From contig CALMEE010000128.1 in the NCBI GenBank assembly GCA_937862885.1, forward strand, positions 1 to 64,000: a DNA stretch of 64,000 nucleotides. The letters are read 5' to 3'. Source of the DNA: an uncultured Planctomycetaceae bacterium. Its GTDB lineage: Bacteria > Planctomycetota > Planctomycetia > Pirellulales > Pirellulaceae. Position 1 is the stretch's first letter; every line of letters begins with the position of its first letter. The notes below the pieces were generated by a model. That model was not told the DNA's origin. It saw only the letters and a program-made list of their open reading frames with translations, and searched no databases. This document shows positions 17,708 to 27,635 of this stretch, one piece after another. A program made the translations under genes and the position numbers.

Positions 17708-20700
17708 TCAAGAGTGGGGCAATTGCTCCGCTGCAAAGATCTGTTCAAAGGCATTTCGCACTTTCGTTTGCAACGATTGGACCTCATCTTCTAACGCCTG
17801 CTGAGTCGTTCCTAATAGGTAACTTAACTTCCGAAGGTCAGTGTCATCATGTGGCAGGTCGTGCATCTTCGGTAGATCCATCAAGCGCAGGCGTGATTCA
17901 ATTAATCGAAACCTGCGATAAGCGGTACTAAACAGGTGCCAATGGTCGACATTAAGCACACCAGCTTCATGCAACTTGTGCGCAGCGGCTAGGGTACCGG
18001 GAACGAGGACCGTTGGAAAGGCGTTGGCGAATTTGAGTTGCAACATCTGAATAGTAAACTCGACATCAACTGTCCCGCCCGGTCCACGTTTCAAATTCTT
18101 TGCGGAGGCGCCATCCTGCCACTTCAAACGCATGTCGCGAATTTCCATTGCGAATTGAGGCTTCCACGGCTCGGCCAAAATTGCGTTTCCGATCAGTCGG
18201 CGGACCGCGCGACGCGCTGCGGAAGAGCCAGTTATCGCCCGAGCTTTGCACAATGCCTGACGCTCCCACAGTTGTCCGCCACCACCGGCAAAGTACCTCG
18301 CGAATTCTCCAAAAGAAACCGCCAAGGCACCACTTTTGCCAGTTGGTCGAAGGCGGCTGTCGATGTCAAATAGCCGACCGTGCGGACCAAGCGAAGTAAT
18401 CCGCTTCGTGATCGCTGCCGCCAGTCTGCTAAAGAATTCTTGATTGCTGATTTGTTTGTCCGGGTTTTCGTGTAGTGTATCTCCAGATGACTCGTAGAGG
18501 AACATTAGGTCCAGATCACTGTGATAATTTGGCTCCCGCCCACCCAACTTTCCTAAAGCCAAGACCACAAACTCACAGTGCCTTACGATACTCTCCTGCT
18601 TGCATGTTGGCCGACCGTATCGCTGCACGAAAATGTTCATTTCGAATTCAGTAATCGATCGTAAACATGTTTCGGCCACGTCTGATAACGCAGCTAGAGT
18701 GTCACTTATCGGATCGCGATCGTTGATGTCCCGGATACCGATATGCAAGTGCTGACTTGCCTTGAAAGCATGGACAATTAGATCAATGTCGTTGGCGTTG
18801 TGAGTCAATTCTCTAAGCATCGATAGCAGAAACTTGCGCGTGGGCAAGTCTTGCAACAACAACGAATCAAGGACGCCATCAATCATCCCTGGGTGACTGA
18901 CCAGTAGATCACATAGATAACGGCATGCCGCACACATTCGCACGAACAGATGCATGATCGGCAAGTTGCTGCTGAATAGCTCCCATAGAATTGCCTTGCC
19001 GCCGAGGTGTTGACTCACGCGATTCAAGGCAATCAACGTTTGCAGTGGCTCCGGAGTCTTGGCGATTTCTTCTAGCAATGGTTTGGCAATACTGGCAAGG
19101 AAATGCCGGCATCGAGCCTGAGGCAGGAAGCTCACGTCTTCATTGGCGAGCCCGCTGAGATGTTGATATGCCAAATTATAATCGTCGAATCCGTATTTGC
19201 TGAGCACGGTCTCGATGAAGGTCGCTTCAGGAAACGGGTCGAGGATCAAGTCGATTTCGTCATTTGTCTTGCCGGAATCGTCGCTGCGAAATGCTTGTTG
19301 CAGCAAGTGATCGAGGATGCGGCGATTGCTCTTAGTTACGCGGTCCCATTGGTCTTCGAACTCTTGCAGAGCCACTGCATGATTGTCTGCCTGTGTCTGA
19401 GAACCGTACCCCATGCGTAAAGCGAGTCGCACAATTTCTTTTTTGTCGTCTGGAATGACGTGAGTCTGTAGGTCAAATAAGATCTGCAAGCGGTGTTCTA
19501 ACCGCCTTAACCAGCGATAATTTTGATCCAAGATTCTTTGTTCCAGGCTGGTCAGCAAGTTTATTTCGACGAGTCGGCGTAGCGCTTCCAGCGTATTCGT
19601 TGTCTGTAGCACAGGGAAATGGCGTCCATGCAGTAACTGCATGAACTGGACCACAAACTCGATGTCGCGAATTCCACCGGCGCCTGTTTTGACGTTGCGT
19701 TGCTGGTTCTGTAGGGAACGGCCTGTTCCAGACTGACGCTCGATCTTGCGACGCAGAGTTTGAATTCCTGCGATATCGGTATGCGTCAACCGACTGGGAT
19801 AAATCCAGGTCTTGAGTTGTTGGATCCAGTGCTTTCCGAACTCATAATCACCCGCGGTCGGACGTGCTTTAATAAAGGCTTGTCGTTCCCAATTGCGTCC
19901 CTTCATGTCATAGTACGTTAGGGCCGAATCGGCGGTAATGACCAACTGGCCTTGCAGGCCATCCGGGCGCAATCTCATATCGACGCGGTAGGCCGAACCC
20001 AACTCGGTTGTTTCGGAAATCAACTTGATTGTTTCACTGGCCAATCGCTGGAAATATTCTTTGTTGCTGATCTTCCTGTCACCTGACGTTTCGCCATTGG
20101 CTTCATAGATCATTACCAAATCAATATCGCTGGAATAATTTAGTTCGTTACCTCCCAATTTGCCCAGCGAGAAAATCACGAACTTGCAGCGATGATCATC
20201 AACCATCGGCCATTGATATTTTGGCTGCAACAATTTTTCAGCGAAGATTAAAGCGGCCTGACAAATTCCATCAGCCAAGTAAGAAATTTGTTGGGTAACA
20301 GTGCTGATATCCTGTTGAGCGACGATATCGCCGTAGGCAATGCGCAAGGTCTCGCGCCGCTTGAATTGACGCAAGATGCGCATGGCTGCCATAGCACTGT
20401 GGGCCTTTACAACCTCATCGCAGATTTCGCGAATCAATGTGGCACGCGCGATCGGTTGCCCCGCGAAGAGACGTAAGGCGTCGTAGCTTTCAGGATCACT
20501 GATCAATATATCGGCCAGATACTGGCTGTTGGCAAAGATCTTCAATAAGATCGGTAGGCCGGTCTTGTCCCGTTGGAAAAGGCATGCCAGAGCAAGTGGG
20601 CTCCGCGAGGCCAAAAAAAAACGCTCCAGGTTATTGATGGCCCGCGAAGGATCGCTCAAGCTGGGCAACAGCTCTGCGGTCTGCAGAATCAACGTCTCCA

Positions 20701-20845
20701 ATAATTCGAATGGGACGCCCAGAATGCCGAGCTTTCGGAATGTTTCGCGGTAAGGCAGGCAGGCGACATGCTTGTCGGGATCGTCGATTGCTGACGCCGG
20801 ATCGAGTTCTCCATCCAAAAAGCCAGCGACATCGGAAATGGCCAT
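17708..20845 (-). CDS. glnE: Bifunctional glutamine synthetase adenylyltransferase / deadenylase
   Basis: A 1045-residue cytosolic regulator of nitrogen assimilation that adenylylates and deadenylylates glutamine synthetase. The tandem architecture is clear: a first nucleotidyltransferase with LGKLGGNELNYSSDIDL at about 227-243, a GS-binding/GlnD-like helical part with KTGAGGIRDIEFVVQFMQLLHG, then a second nucleotidyltransferase with LGKLGGREPNYHSDLDLMFLYE near 770, with RGPGGTVDVEFTIQMLQL. Both domains keep the paired metal-binding aspartates. It starts 19 bases after the stop of the DEAD-box helicase gene on the same strand, so cotranscription is likely although the functions are unrelated. 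It is about 100 residues longer than the E. coli enzyme. Confidence 0.95.
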   Translation of the reverse strand: MAISDVAGFLDGELDPASAIDDPDKHVACLPYRETFRKLGILGVPFELLETLILQTAELLPSLSDPSRAINNLERFFLASRSPLALACLFQRDKTGLPILLKIFANSQYLADILISDPESYDALRLFAGQPIARATLIREICDEVVKAHSAMAAMRILRQFKRRETLRIAYGDIVAQQDISTVTQQISYLADGICQAALIFAEKLLQPKYQWPMVDDHRCKFVIFSLGKLGGNELNYSSDIDLVMIYEANGETSGDRKISNKEYFQRLASETIKLISETTELGSAYRVDMRLRPDGLQGQLVITADSALTYYDMKGRNWERQAFIKARPTAGDYEFGKHWIQQLKTWIYPSRLTHTDIAGIQTLRRKIERQSGTGRSLQNQQRNVKTGAGGIRDIEFVVQFMQLLHGRHFPVLQTTNTLEALRRLVEINLLTSLEQRILDQNYRWLRRLEHRLQILFDLQTHVIPDDKKEIVRLALRMGYGSQTQADNHAVALQEFEDQWDRVTKSNRRILDHLLQQAFRSDDSGKTNDEIDLILDPFPEATFIETVLSKYGFDDYNLAYQHLSGLANEDVSFLPQARCRHFLASIAKPLLEEIAKTPEPLQTLIALNRVSQHLGGKAILWELFSSNLPIMHLFVRMCAACRYLCDLLVSHPGMIDGVLDSLLLQDLPTRKFLLSMLRELTHNANDIDLIVHAFKASQHLHIGIRDINDRDPISDTLAALSDVAETCLRSITEFEMNIFVQRYGRPTCKQESIVRHCEFVVLALGKLGGREPNYHSDLDLMFLYESSGDTLHENPDKQISNQEFFSRLAAAITKRITSLGPHGRLFDIDSRLRPTGKSGALAVSFGEFARYFAGGGGQLWERQALCKARAITGSSAARRAVRRLIGNAILAEPWKPQFAMEIRDMRLKWQDGASAKNLKRGPGGTVDVEFTIQMLQLKFANAFPTVLVPGTLAAAHKLHEAGVLNVDHWHLFSTAYRRFRLIESRLRLMDLPKMHDLPHDDTDLRKLSYLLGTTQQALEDEVQSLQTKVRNAFEQIFAAEQLPHS

Positions 20846-20864
20846 AGCAATAGAAAAAAAGTCG

Positions 20865-22079
20865 TTATAGCGCTCGGCGGTAGCGGCTTCGGCCGGAAGA
20901 GCTTAGCCATTCGATCGATTCAATGCCGGCGATTTCGTCGCGAATCAGGGGTTTCCCGATTCGTTTCTCGATCGCATCCAGAAGGTTTCTCTCAACTGGA
21001 GTTACAAACGTGTAAGCGATTCCTTGCCGCCCCATTCGCCCCGTCCGTCCAACACGATGTACATAATCATCGCTCAGTTGCGGTATATCGAAATTGATGA
21101 TGTGGGAGATATCTGAAACATCAATCCCTCGACCTACAACGTCCGTCGCAACCAAAATTTTAGTTTCTCCATCCCGAAACCTTTTCATCGTTCGATCACG
21201 TTGCTTCTGCAACATGTCGCCGTGGATCGTAGCAACCGCGTCGGCGTTAAAGTCTTTTTCCAACTGACGGAACAGTTTCTGCGTACCCCATTTCGTACGA
21301 CAGAATACGATCGTCTGTTGAGGTTGTTCCCGTTCTAGCAATTTCAATAACAAGCTGTATTTTTGCTCTTCAGCGATGGAGAAATAAAACTGCTCAATGG
21401 TTTCTGCGGCCAGTGACTTGGTGGAAAAATTAATTAGCTTCGGGCGCCGCATATAACGTTTAGCAATATCGAGGATGGGGGTTGGCAGCGTGGCGCTTAG
21501 CAGCAATGTTTGTCGTTCAACCGGACACCGTTTTACAATCCGTATGATATCCGGACGGAATCCGATGTCGAGCATACGATCCGCTTCATCCAAGACGAGC
21601 CAACGGACAGAGGACGTGCGGAAGGTGCCGCGCTTTAAATGGTCCAGTACTCGTCCAGGCGTCCCAACCACCACATCCAATCCCGCCTTCAATTGGTTCA
21701 TCTGCGTGCGAAGCGAGTGACCACCATAAATAGCGGCACAGCGGAACGGCATATCGCCCCGCAACTTTTCGAATTCCGTTTGCACTTGCACAGCCAGTTC
21801 CCGCGTCGGCACTAAGACGAGCGCCTGCGGAACAATGTCGTCGGCGTGATTGCGTTCCAGCATTTGCAAAATCGGAAGTACGAAAGCAGCGGTCTTTCCG
21901 GTTCCGGTGCGAGCTTGCCCGATCAAATCGTGCCCTTCGAGCGCCAATGGAATGACGCCAGCTTGCACGGGCGTAGGTTTCACGTAACCTACGGATTCGA
22001 TTGTCTTTAAGAGATCGGGCTGCAAACCCAAAGCGTCGAACGACAGACGCTGTTTGCGTTTTTCGGTATTTCTAACCAC
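20865..22079 (-). CDS. DEAD-box ATP-dependent RNA helicase (RhlE-like)
   Basis: A 404-residue helicase. All core motifs are present: Q motif GYVKPTPVQ, Walker A ARTGTGKT, PTRELA, TPGR, DEAD box DEADRM, SAT, the IVFCRTKWGTQ strand of domain 2, and HRVGRTGRMGR. There is only a short C-terminal tail (about 15 residues, Ser/Arg-rich), which is typical of the RhlE/DeaD core group rather than CsdA/DbpA with RNA-binding domains. It unwinds short RNA duplexes in ribosome assembly or RNA turnover. The start is GTG at 22077-22079. The upstream 760 bases hold no gene on this strand. It is probably cotranscribed with glnE. Confidence 0.95.
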   Translation of the reverse strand: MVRNTEKRKQRLSFDALGLQPDLLKTIESVGYVKPTPVQAGVIPLALEGHDLIGQARTGTGKTAAFVLPILQMLERNHADDIVPQALVLVPTRELAVQVQTEFEKLRGDMPFRCAAIYGGHSLRTQMNQLKAGLDVVVGTPGRVLDHLKRGTFRTSSVRWLVLDEADRMLDIGFRPDIIRIVKRCPVERQTLLLSATLPTPILDIAKRYMRRPKLINFSTKSLAAETIEQFYFSIAEEQKYSLLLKLLEREQPQQTIVFCRTKWGTQKLFRQLEKDFNADAVATIHGDMLQKQRDRTMKRFRDGETKILVATDVVGRGIDVSDISHIINFDIPQLSDDYVHRVGRTGRMGRQGIAYTFVTPVERNLLDAIEKRIGKPLIRDEIAGIESIEWLSSSGRSRYRRAL

Positions 22080-22841
22080 GTTTTCAGAATCGATTAAATA
22101 CTAGCTTTATGAGCAAAATGAAGAAGTGCGAAGGCTTGAGCAACGATGCACCAGGTTCACCGTTCAAGACTGTGTAAACAGCCGCGCATTTGGTATCGCC
22201 GGCACACGACCGTAAGCGAGTTTGACTGAACCATTTTTTTGGAACTCTTAATATAGCCGGTAATCCATCATTTTCCAACTCCAAGCTGAGTGAATGCTAC
22301 TTGATTGAATGGATTGATGTTGGCGCACGGTTTCTCAGTCCCATCGTGAATGGTTTGCGTTCTTTCATTTCCAGTCCTCCAGGCTGGGACTTTCTGGCTC
22401 GTGATGGGGCACGGCAGCGGTTGGACATGCGATTGCTTCAAACTCAAACGCCAGGTTTTGGTTTATGGCCACTAATTAGGAAAAAATAGTCATCTCGCGG
22501 TGAGGTCCGGGGTCCATGGTCGGTGACGGCGAATTTATTTATCAATTAAGCCGGAATCCAAGCCGCTATCATATCATGCAATAAGAAACAGGCCCATTTA
22601 CAGTGCCAGAACGGCGTCCATGTTAGGTACAATGATTTTGCTTGATCCTCAATGATCGTGCTGCCACGGAGATCGCCAAACTGGGGCCTAGGACTGGTTG
22701 AAGCGCTGTGCGATCGTATAGATTATAATCAGACGATCTGCTAAGCGGTTTCGCTATGTTAAGTAATCCGGAGGTCGACGTTCGGCAATTTAGCTGTTCG
22801 CTGTTTTATGATACACGGGTAAACCTGCACGCTGAACGATT
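22080..22841. other. 762-base divergent intergenic region
   Basis: The region lies between the leftward helicase and the rightward HEAT-like gene. It holds a small imperfect hairpin at 22373-22391 (AGTCC...GGACT) and the larger palindrome at 22712-22738, annotated separately. Otherwise no gene-like reading frame is seen. Confidence 0.45.
22712..22738. promoter_or_regulatory. Nested palindrome around a TATAAT box
   Basis: Outer arms GATCGT (22712-22717) and ACGATC (22733-22738) flank a perfect 10-base palindrome GATTATAATC (22721-22730). The whole is symmetrical about nearly the same centre. A TATAAT hexamer (22724-22729) lies inside it, so the site has the form of an operator overlapping a -10 box. 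The closest -35 candidate, TTGAAG at 22698-22703, is 20 bases away, longer than ideal. It lies about 105-135 bases upstream of the HEAT-like gene. Confidence 0.4.
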
Positions 22842-24476
22842 TTGAATGTTGGCTACAAGGATGCTGTGAGAATGGCTAAAGCAATGGCAACTGAAAAACT
22901 GGATCAACTGTTTGAATTCGTTGACTCACAACACGGTAATCCAGGTGACTTGAGTGCGTATGGTCCAGAAATCGAGGAAATGACTGATTCCGAGGTCGAG
23001 AGTTTGCTCGCCGAGCTGTATACCCGCTTGGCGATTAAGGAGAAACAAAACGAAACTGGTTTGGCGGCGATAAGCAAGCTCGTGTTTGTTTCTTTAATCA
23101 AGCGAGCTAAAACGCAAGTCGGTTGTATGCAGGCATCGCCTGATCATGAGCAAATCGTGTTACAACATCTGCGATCGATTTATCCGCGATTAGATGCAGA
23201 GTCGGAAATGCGCCATTATTTGTTGGCGTGGTTGGCGATGATTGGGACTGAGAATTCCTTGGCGGTCTTTAATGATTTCGTGATCAATGATCCTCCCATG
23301 CACAGTCGAGGAATTGTTGTTGCTTTTCAGCCATTATTTAGCGACCGCGCGCCAATTGCTGCGTTGGCCTTTCCCAGATTACTGGAAGGGTTACAACATG
23401 TGCATTTCGGTGCGCCAATTCTCGATCTGGCAAATTTCCTGACTCGTGGCGGATTGGTCGTAGAACATCCGGCCACGTGTCGAAGTGCTGCGTTGTGTGC
23501 CATGCTGCAGTCATTGACCAATCATTTGGGTCGCATTGAATCCGGGAACTTCCCGAGAGACGCGAGCCCAACTGAAATTAGTGACAAATTGGAGCAAAGT
23601 GTTGCGCTGGTTGTTTCCTTATGTGATGCTCTTGCTCTGATAGGGCAGGAGGCGGCAATTCCCAAGCTTCGGGATGCGATGGAGTTAAAGCATCGGCGGA
23701 TTCAAGTTGAAGCAGCAGCCGCGTTATGTCGATTAGGCGATAAAGCGAGCAAAGATAAATTGTTTGAACTGCTAGACGAACCGGTAACTCGCCTGCGCGT
23801 GATCCAATACGCTGAGGAGTTGGGCTTGGCGGACGAAATCGATGATCAATTCAAAACTGATGATAAACGCGCAGAGAGCCAGTTGGCGTTGTGGCTGTCA
23901 CAGCCGTCGCAAATGGGATTTGCTCCGAGTGAAGTTGCGGTGATTGATCGTCGCACCTTGTTTTGGCCAGGTTACAATGACGCCGTTGAATGTTATTTGG
24001 TAGAGTTCAAGTTTAGGTCTCCGTCAGGCGTATACCGGAACGTTGGAATAACAGGTCCGTTGACGTTTGTGTTTTCAGCCGATTTGACTGGCTTAAGCCG
24101 GTTTGATCAATACGCCGCTTTCGCCGGTTGGCATGCGGCTCATGAAGATATTTTGGAGATACCCTATCAACGTGCCTGTGTCGCATATCGAAATGCGTGC
24201 GATACCCGCTTGCGTGAAATCGCGGACCAGGGCTATCAACACGTGGAACCGCTTCTGTTTGGCTTGTTTTTCGGTGAACACATTCTCGTGGCGAGCGCGC
24301 GTAAGGTAAGCGAGTCTGGTCAAGTAATTGCCGATGGACAACAAGTGTTTTGGTTTTCGCAATGCTCTGAAGAAGCACCAGTGTGCGGAGAGTTGGCATA
24401 TTGTATCTACAAGGGGCGGCGATTGTTGACCCACTTTAACCCGCAATTGGATGAAAACGTGGAGGCCGCCGAATAA
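22842..24476 (+). CDS. HEAT-repeat-like hypothetical protein
   Basis: A 544-residue protein without signal peptide or membrane segment. The middle (about 85-330) is a run of paired helices with HEAT-like spacing; the clearest repeat is AAIPKLRDAMELKHRRIQVEAAAALCRLGDKASKDKL. Residues of about 365-530 are mixed alpha/beta and contain FFGEHILVASARKVSESGQ; no known enzyme motif is seen. HEAT arrays serve protein-protein contacts. The frame opens at TTG 22842, but ATG 22872 (MAKAMATEKLDQ), with AAGGA about 10 bases upstream, is a more likely start. There are no close neighbours on either side. I do not recognise a named family. Confidence 0.6.
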   Translation: MNVGYKDAVRMAKAMATEKLDQLFEFVDSQHGNPGDLSAYGPEIEEMTDSEVESLLAELYTRLAIKEKQNETGLAAISKLVFVSLIKRAKTQVGCMQASPDHEQIVLQHLRSIYPRLDAESEMRHYLLAWLAMIGTENSLAVFNDFVINDPPMHSRGIVVAFQPLFSDRAPIAALAFPRLLEGLQHVHFGAPILDLANFLTRGGLVVEHPATCRSAALCAMLQSLTNHLGRIESGNFPRDASPTEISDKLEQSVALVVSLCDALALIGQEAAIPKLRDAMELKHRRIQVEAAAALCRLGDKASKDKLFELLDEPVTRLRVIQYAEELGLADEIDDQFKTDDKRAESQLALWLSQPSQMGFAPSEVAVIDRRTLFWPGYNDAVECYLVEFKFRSPSGVYRNVGITGPLTFVFSADLTGLSRFDQYAAFAGWHAAHEDILEIPYQRACVAYRNACDTRLREIADQGYQHVEPLLFGLFFGEHILVASARKVSESGQVIADGQQVFWFSQCSEEAPVCGELAYCIYKGRRLLTHFNPQLDENVEAAE

Positions 24477-24760
24477 CTAGAGTGTGAGCGCGTTCGGCCG
24501 TTCATAATTGGCAGTGGTTCTGTTCGAAAAAGCATGTCTTGCATGCCGGGCGTCCGAGATGTGACAGCTATCGATTTCAGCCTTTAATCGGATATAATTT
24601 TGATGTCGACGCAAGTCTCGACAACGTAAGCAGGAATTATCGTTTGGACATACGGATGCAGTGCATCCTATCATTTTCCCGCTGGACTTTGGTTGCCCGA
24701 TTCATGTTCAGGTTACCGCGCGTTGCGATTGGCACTTCTGTAATCTAAAGAGGTATAACT

Positions 24761-25204
24761 TTGGAAAAGAATAAGATCTTAATCGTTGATGACAATGAGC
24801 AAAACAGAGATTTGTTGGAGGCTCATCTATGTGAATTTGACGCCGAACTTGAATTTGCCATTGACGGTGCCGACGCTTTGGCAAAAACGGCCGCATTTTC
24901 ACCTGACCTAATCTTACTCGATGTCATGATGCCGAAATTGAGCGGTTTCGAGGTTTGTAAGCAGTTGAAGAACTCGCCCGAAACCAAGAACATCATGGTC
25001 CTGATGGTGACCGCATTGAATGAGTTGGGTGACATCGAACGTGCCGTAGATGCAGGGACAAACGATTTTCTCTCCAAGCCATTTACGAGAATTGAACTAA
25101 TCAAACGCGTTCAAAACTTGCTTTTGCTCAAAGACGTCTCCGACGAAAACGAGCGACTGCGACAATACATTCAAAAGATGGAAGAAGAAAGCGTTGTTAA
25201 CTGA
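24761..25204 (+). CDS. Single-domain response regulator with C-terminal coiled coil
   Basis: A 147-residue CheY-like receiver. The acidic pocket is Asp10/Asp11, the phospho-acceptor is Asp54 in LLDVMMP, Thr84 is the switch residue and Lys106 lies in LSKPF. After the receiver (about 120 residues) a short coiled coil follows (DENERLRQYIQKMEEES); there is no DNA-binding output domain. No histidine kinase is nearby, so the kinase is encoded elsewhere. The start is TTG at 24761 with AAAGAGGT 7 bases upstream. The next gene overlaps its 3' end by 11 bases, which points to translational coupling. Confidence 0.9.
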   Translation: MEKNKILIVDDNEQNRDLLEAHLCEFDAELEFAIDGADALAKTAAFSPDLILLDVMMPKLSGFEVCKQLKNSPETKNIMVLMVTALNELGDIERAVDAGTNDFLSKPFTRIELIKRVQNLLLLKDVSDENERLRQYIQKMEEESVVN

Positions 25205-25742
25205 CTCCCCATCCGCAACCAACGATCAACTGACGAACGACTGTCCGGCTGCGCCTGACGAACGGGAAGCGGAATTTGTCAACTGCCAACTGGCTCCTCA
25301 GGATGATGGATTGTTTTTCCGGTCCAAAACGGCCCATGTTATTATCATGGTTGTCAGTTGTTTGATTCTGCTGCTGTCGGTGTTGTTGCGTTCCCCTAAC
25401 TCGGAATCGGTCGAACTTGGTGCATTCACGCTTCCGGAATTGTGCACGTTTAAGCGCGTGTTTCCAATCGGTTGTCCCGGTTGTGGTTTGACACGATCGT
25501 TTATTTCGATCAGCCATGGCGACTTGGCGACTGCGTTTAGGCTAAACTTTGCCAGCTTCTTTGTTTATGCGTTCGTGGTGGCTCAAATCCCGTTTCGCGC
25601 CGCGCAGCTGTTTCTTGTGAGCGGTGGACGCCAAGTCTTTGGCGAAACCTGGATGGTACGCGGCCTAGTCGCCATAGCCAGCCTGTTGGTCGTCCAATGG
25701 TGCGTGCGTATCTCGATGGCAATAAGCCAAATCAGCATGTAG
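25194..25742 (+). CDS. DUF2752 family membrane protein
   Basis: A 182-residue inner-membrane protein. The DUF2752 core is seen: a first TM (VIIMVVSCLILLLSVLL, about 50-67), the conserved cysteine-rich loop FPIGCPGCGLTRSF at about 92-105, then a helix with GDLATAFRLNFASFFVYAF and two more hydrophobic segments. The function of DUF2752 is unknown; the CPGCGxTR motif is characteristic. The start is TTG at 25194, overlapping the response regulator stop by 11 bases, so the two are a coupled pair. No strong Shine-Dalgarno is seen, which fits reinitiation. Confidence 0.82.
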   Translation: MLTDSPSATNDQLTNDCPAAPDEREAEFVNCQLAPQDDGLFFRSKTAHVIIMVVSCLILLLSVLLRSPNSESVELGAFTLPELCTFKRVFPIGCPGCGLTRSFISISHGDLATAFRLNFASFFVYAFVVAQIPFRAAQLFLVSGGRQVFGETWMVRGLVAIASLLVVQWCVRISMAISQISM

Positions 25743-25839
25743 TTGGATTCTGACAGCCGGGAGAGTCCCGAATGGTCGTTTTCGATGAGAAAAGAAGGCC
25801 GGGATTTGCTGACCGCGTCGCGTTAGACGGCTGGTGGCA

Positions 25840-26397
25840 TTAGTCGAGTATCGTCAAACGCGTTTCGTTTTTGACAACTGTGTACGCATCTGGAAATGTG
25901 TGGAACGACCTGATCTTGATAACTCGGTCGCGCGCTTGAATGTCGACGTAACTGATGCCGCCAAAAGCCAAACGGCCGCTCGATTGAAACTGGTAGACAA
26001 GTCCCTCGTATTCCGATGCTTCGAGCAACTGGTATTGAATGCCCGCAAGTCGAGTCGGGTCTGCGGATTCAAGGTGTACCCAAGTTTGGTATCGAATTCG
26101 TTCGCCGATTGACACATCACGTTGGTGATTGGCTACGATCGGTTCTGAGAAGATCTGCCTTTGAGTTGGCAACTCTTGTTGAGCTGCTGCGGAAACTTCA
26201 GCCAATACAAGGTCACCGCATGAAAGCGTCATGACGTGGCCTGAACTGATGATGGCCACGTTCAAGTGATAGAGCTTACGCTCCAATTGCCGAGATGCAT
26301 AGAACTGGAATAGCTCCGGGTGAAGACTGCGCCCGAACAGCCGAAACGTCAACTCGGATATTTTTGGGCGGACAGTTAACACGGTATATCTCGACAA
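25840..26397 (-). CDS. DUF2617-like protein
   Basis: A 185-residue soluble protein. The N-terminus, VRPKISELTFRLFGRSLHPELFQFY, and later segments HVMTLSCGDLVLAEV and GISYVDIQARDRVIKIRSFHTFPDAYTVVKNETRL match what I remember of the DUF2617 family, which is of unknown function and found in planctomycetes and actinobacteria. No catalytic motif is evident. The start is TTG at 26395-26397; GTG at 26380-26382 is an alternative. It converges on the DUF2752 gene with about 100 bases between stops. Confidence 0.65.
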   Translation of the reverse strand: MSRYTVLTVRPKISELTFRLFGRSLHPELFQFYASRQLERKLYHLNVAIISSGHVMTLSCGDLVLAEVSAAAQQELPTQRQIFSEPIVANHQRDVSIGERIRYQTWVHLESADPTRLAGIQYQLLEASEYEGLVYQFQSSGRLAFGGISYVDIQARDRVIKIRSFHTFPDAYTVVKNETRLTILD

Positions 26398-26993
26398 TAA
26401 ATGATGGTGTTCGTTTTGAGACCAACAAAAGTGATCGCAGTTTGTCCACAGTCTGAGCCGAAGAAGGATACTGAATGAAAGTCATGCGGCAACCTACATT
26501 CGTTCTGCGAACTATTATTAATGGGACATTACAGCTTTTGCGGTAATGATTAAAGACCACTATTGCATTATAGACGGCATTAATCAAGAAGTGTTTGGAT
26601 ACCATGAAATAAGCAATTTTTTTCTGAAGTTATTCAGCATGCAGTGCTTGTGATTCAGTTTGCGTAAACCTTTTCGATTTATAAATCAAATTGTTTTCGA
26701 TGTGAATCTTTTTTAAGAAATTCAAAAGAATGCTGGGGGATTCAAGCTTCGAAAAGGGCGAAAAATAATCTCAAAATTAGAAAGCACATTTGTTTAAGTC
26801 GAAATTTTACGAACTGCCACAGTCATGTCAAAATCCGCAATGCACTTTGGCAAGAATCTGCGCAGGCGATCAACGTTTACGCCAGGAATGCCTGAGAAGA
26901 ATGAACCCAAACGAGAGTTAAAGGATACAGTGAAGAAATCCAAAACGGATTACTGGCGAGAAAAGAAAATGGGGAAACTTTGGAACGAAAGCG
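26398..26993. other. 596-base AT-rich spacer
   Basis: Strikingly AT-rich from about 26600 to 26820. A plus-strand frame at 26825-27079 opens here but runs antisense into the pentapeptide gene and is very basic without family features. I see no supported gene or RNA. Confidence 0.45.
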
Positions 26994-27635
26994 TTATACG
27001 GCAGCGCGACGCCAAACCTGCCACCACGCCTTTTTGGTTGCGGTCTTCGTTGTATGCGCCCCCCATGGCATGCCGTTAGTGCCGATACTCCCGGCCATCT
27101 TAGCAAAATTGAACTTAGCGTTCATGATTTTTGCGCCCGACATGTCGGCCTTTTCCAGGTTTGCGTGAGTCAGGTCGGCATTCGTCAGATCGGCCCCGTA
27201 CAAGTTCGCCGACGACAAATTTGCCCGGCTGAAATTGCTTCGTAGATCAGAAAAACTCAAATCAGCATTCTTGAGGTTTGCGCCTGAGAAGTCAGCGTTG
27301 TTCGCTTTGGCGTACCGCATAATAAGCTTTTCTGCATTAACATTCTTGAGTTCGGCAACGTCCAAATGAGCATCAGATAGATTTGCATCGACAAGGATCG
27401 CATCATGAAGAATCGCTCGTTTCAATAAGCAGTTGTTGAAACTAGCACCCGAGAAATTGACTTCATGACAATCAGCATCAGCAAAATTACACGTATGGAA
27501 CTTTGCCCCAGAAAAATCTAACCCAACCAAATCGGCGTTTTGAAAGTCGATGCCATGCAACGTAACACCCCGCAACGACTGGTAGTCGAGCGTATGCAAT
27601 ATCTCGCCTGTTTTCTTGTGCTTGATCTCAAACAC
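26994..27635 (-). CDS. Pentapeptide repeat protein
   Basis: A 213-residue protein made largely of A(D/N)Lxx pentapeptide repeats from about residue 20 to 180, for example FQNADLVGLDFSGAKF, ANLKNADLSFSDL and ANLYGADLTNADLTHANLEKADMSG. These fold as a right-handed quadrilateral beta-helix. The N-terminus (FEIKHKKTGEILHTL) is a typical short cap. No signal peptide or TM is seen, so it is cytosolic. Some members mimic DNA and protect gyrase, but nothing here supports that specifically. The C-terminal tail is basic and Trp-rich (KKAWWQVWRR). The start is GTG at 27633-27635 with GGAG 8 bases upstream. Confidence 0.88.
   Translation of the reverse strand: MFEIKHKKTGEILHTLDYQSLRGVTLHGIDFQNADLVGLDFSGAKFHTCNFADADCHEVNFSGASFNNCLLKRAILHDAILVDANLSDAHLDVAELKNVNAEKLIMRYAKANNADFSGANLKNADLSFSDLRSNFSRANLSSANLYGADLTNADLTHANLEKADMSGAKIMNAKFNFAKMAGSIGTNGMPWGAHTTKTATKKAWWQVWRRAAV

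Noticed and set aside
26825..27079. Small plus-strand frame of 84 codons
   Set aside because: It is antisense to the end of the well-supported pentapeptide gene, very Lys/Arg-rich and has no family features.
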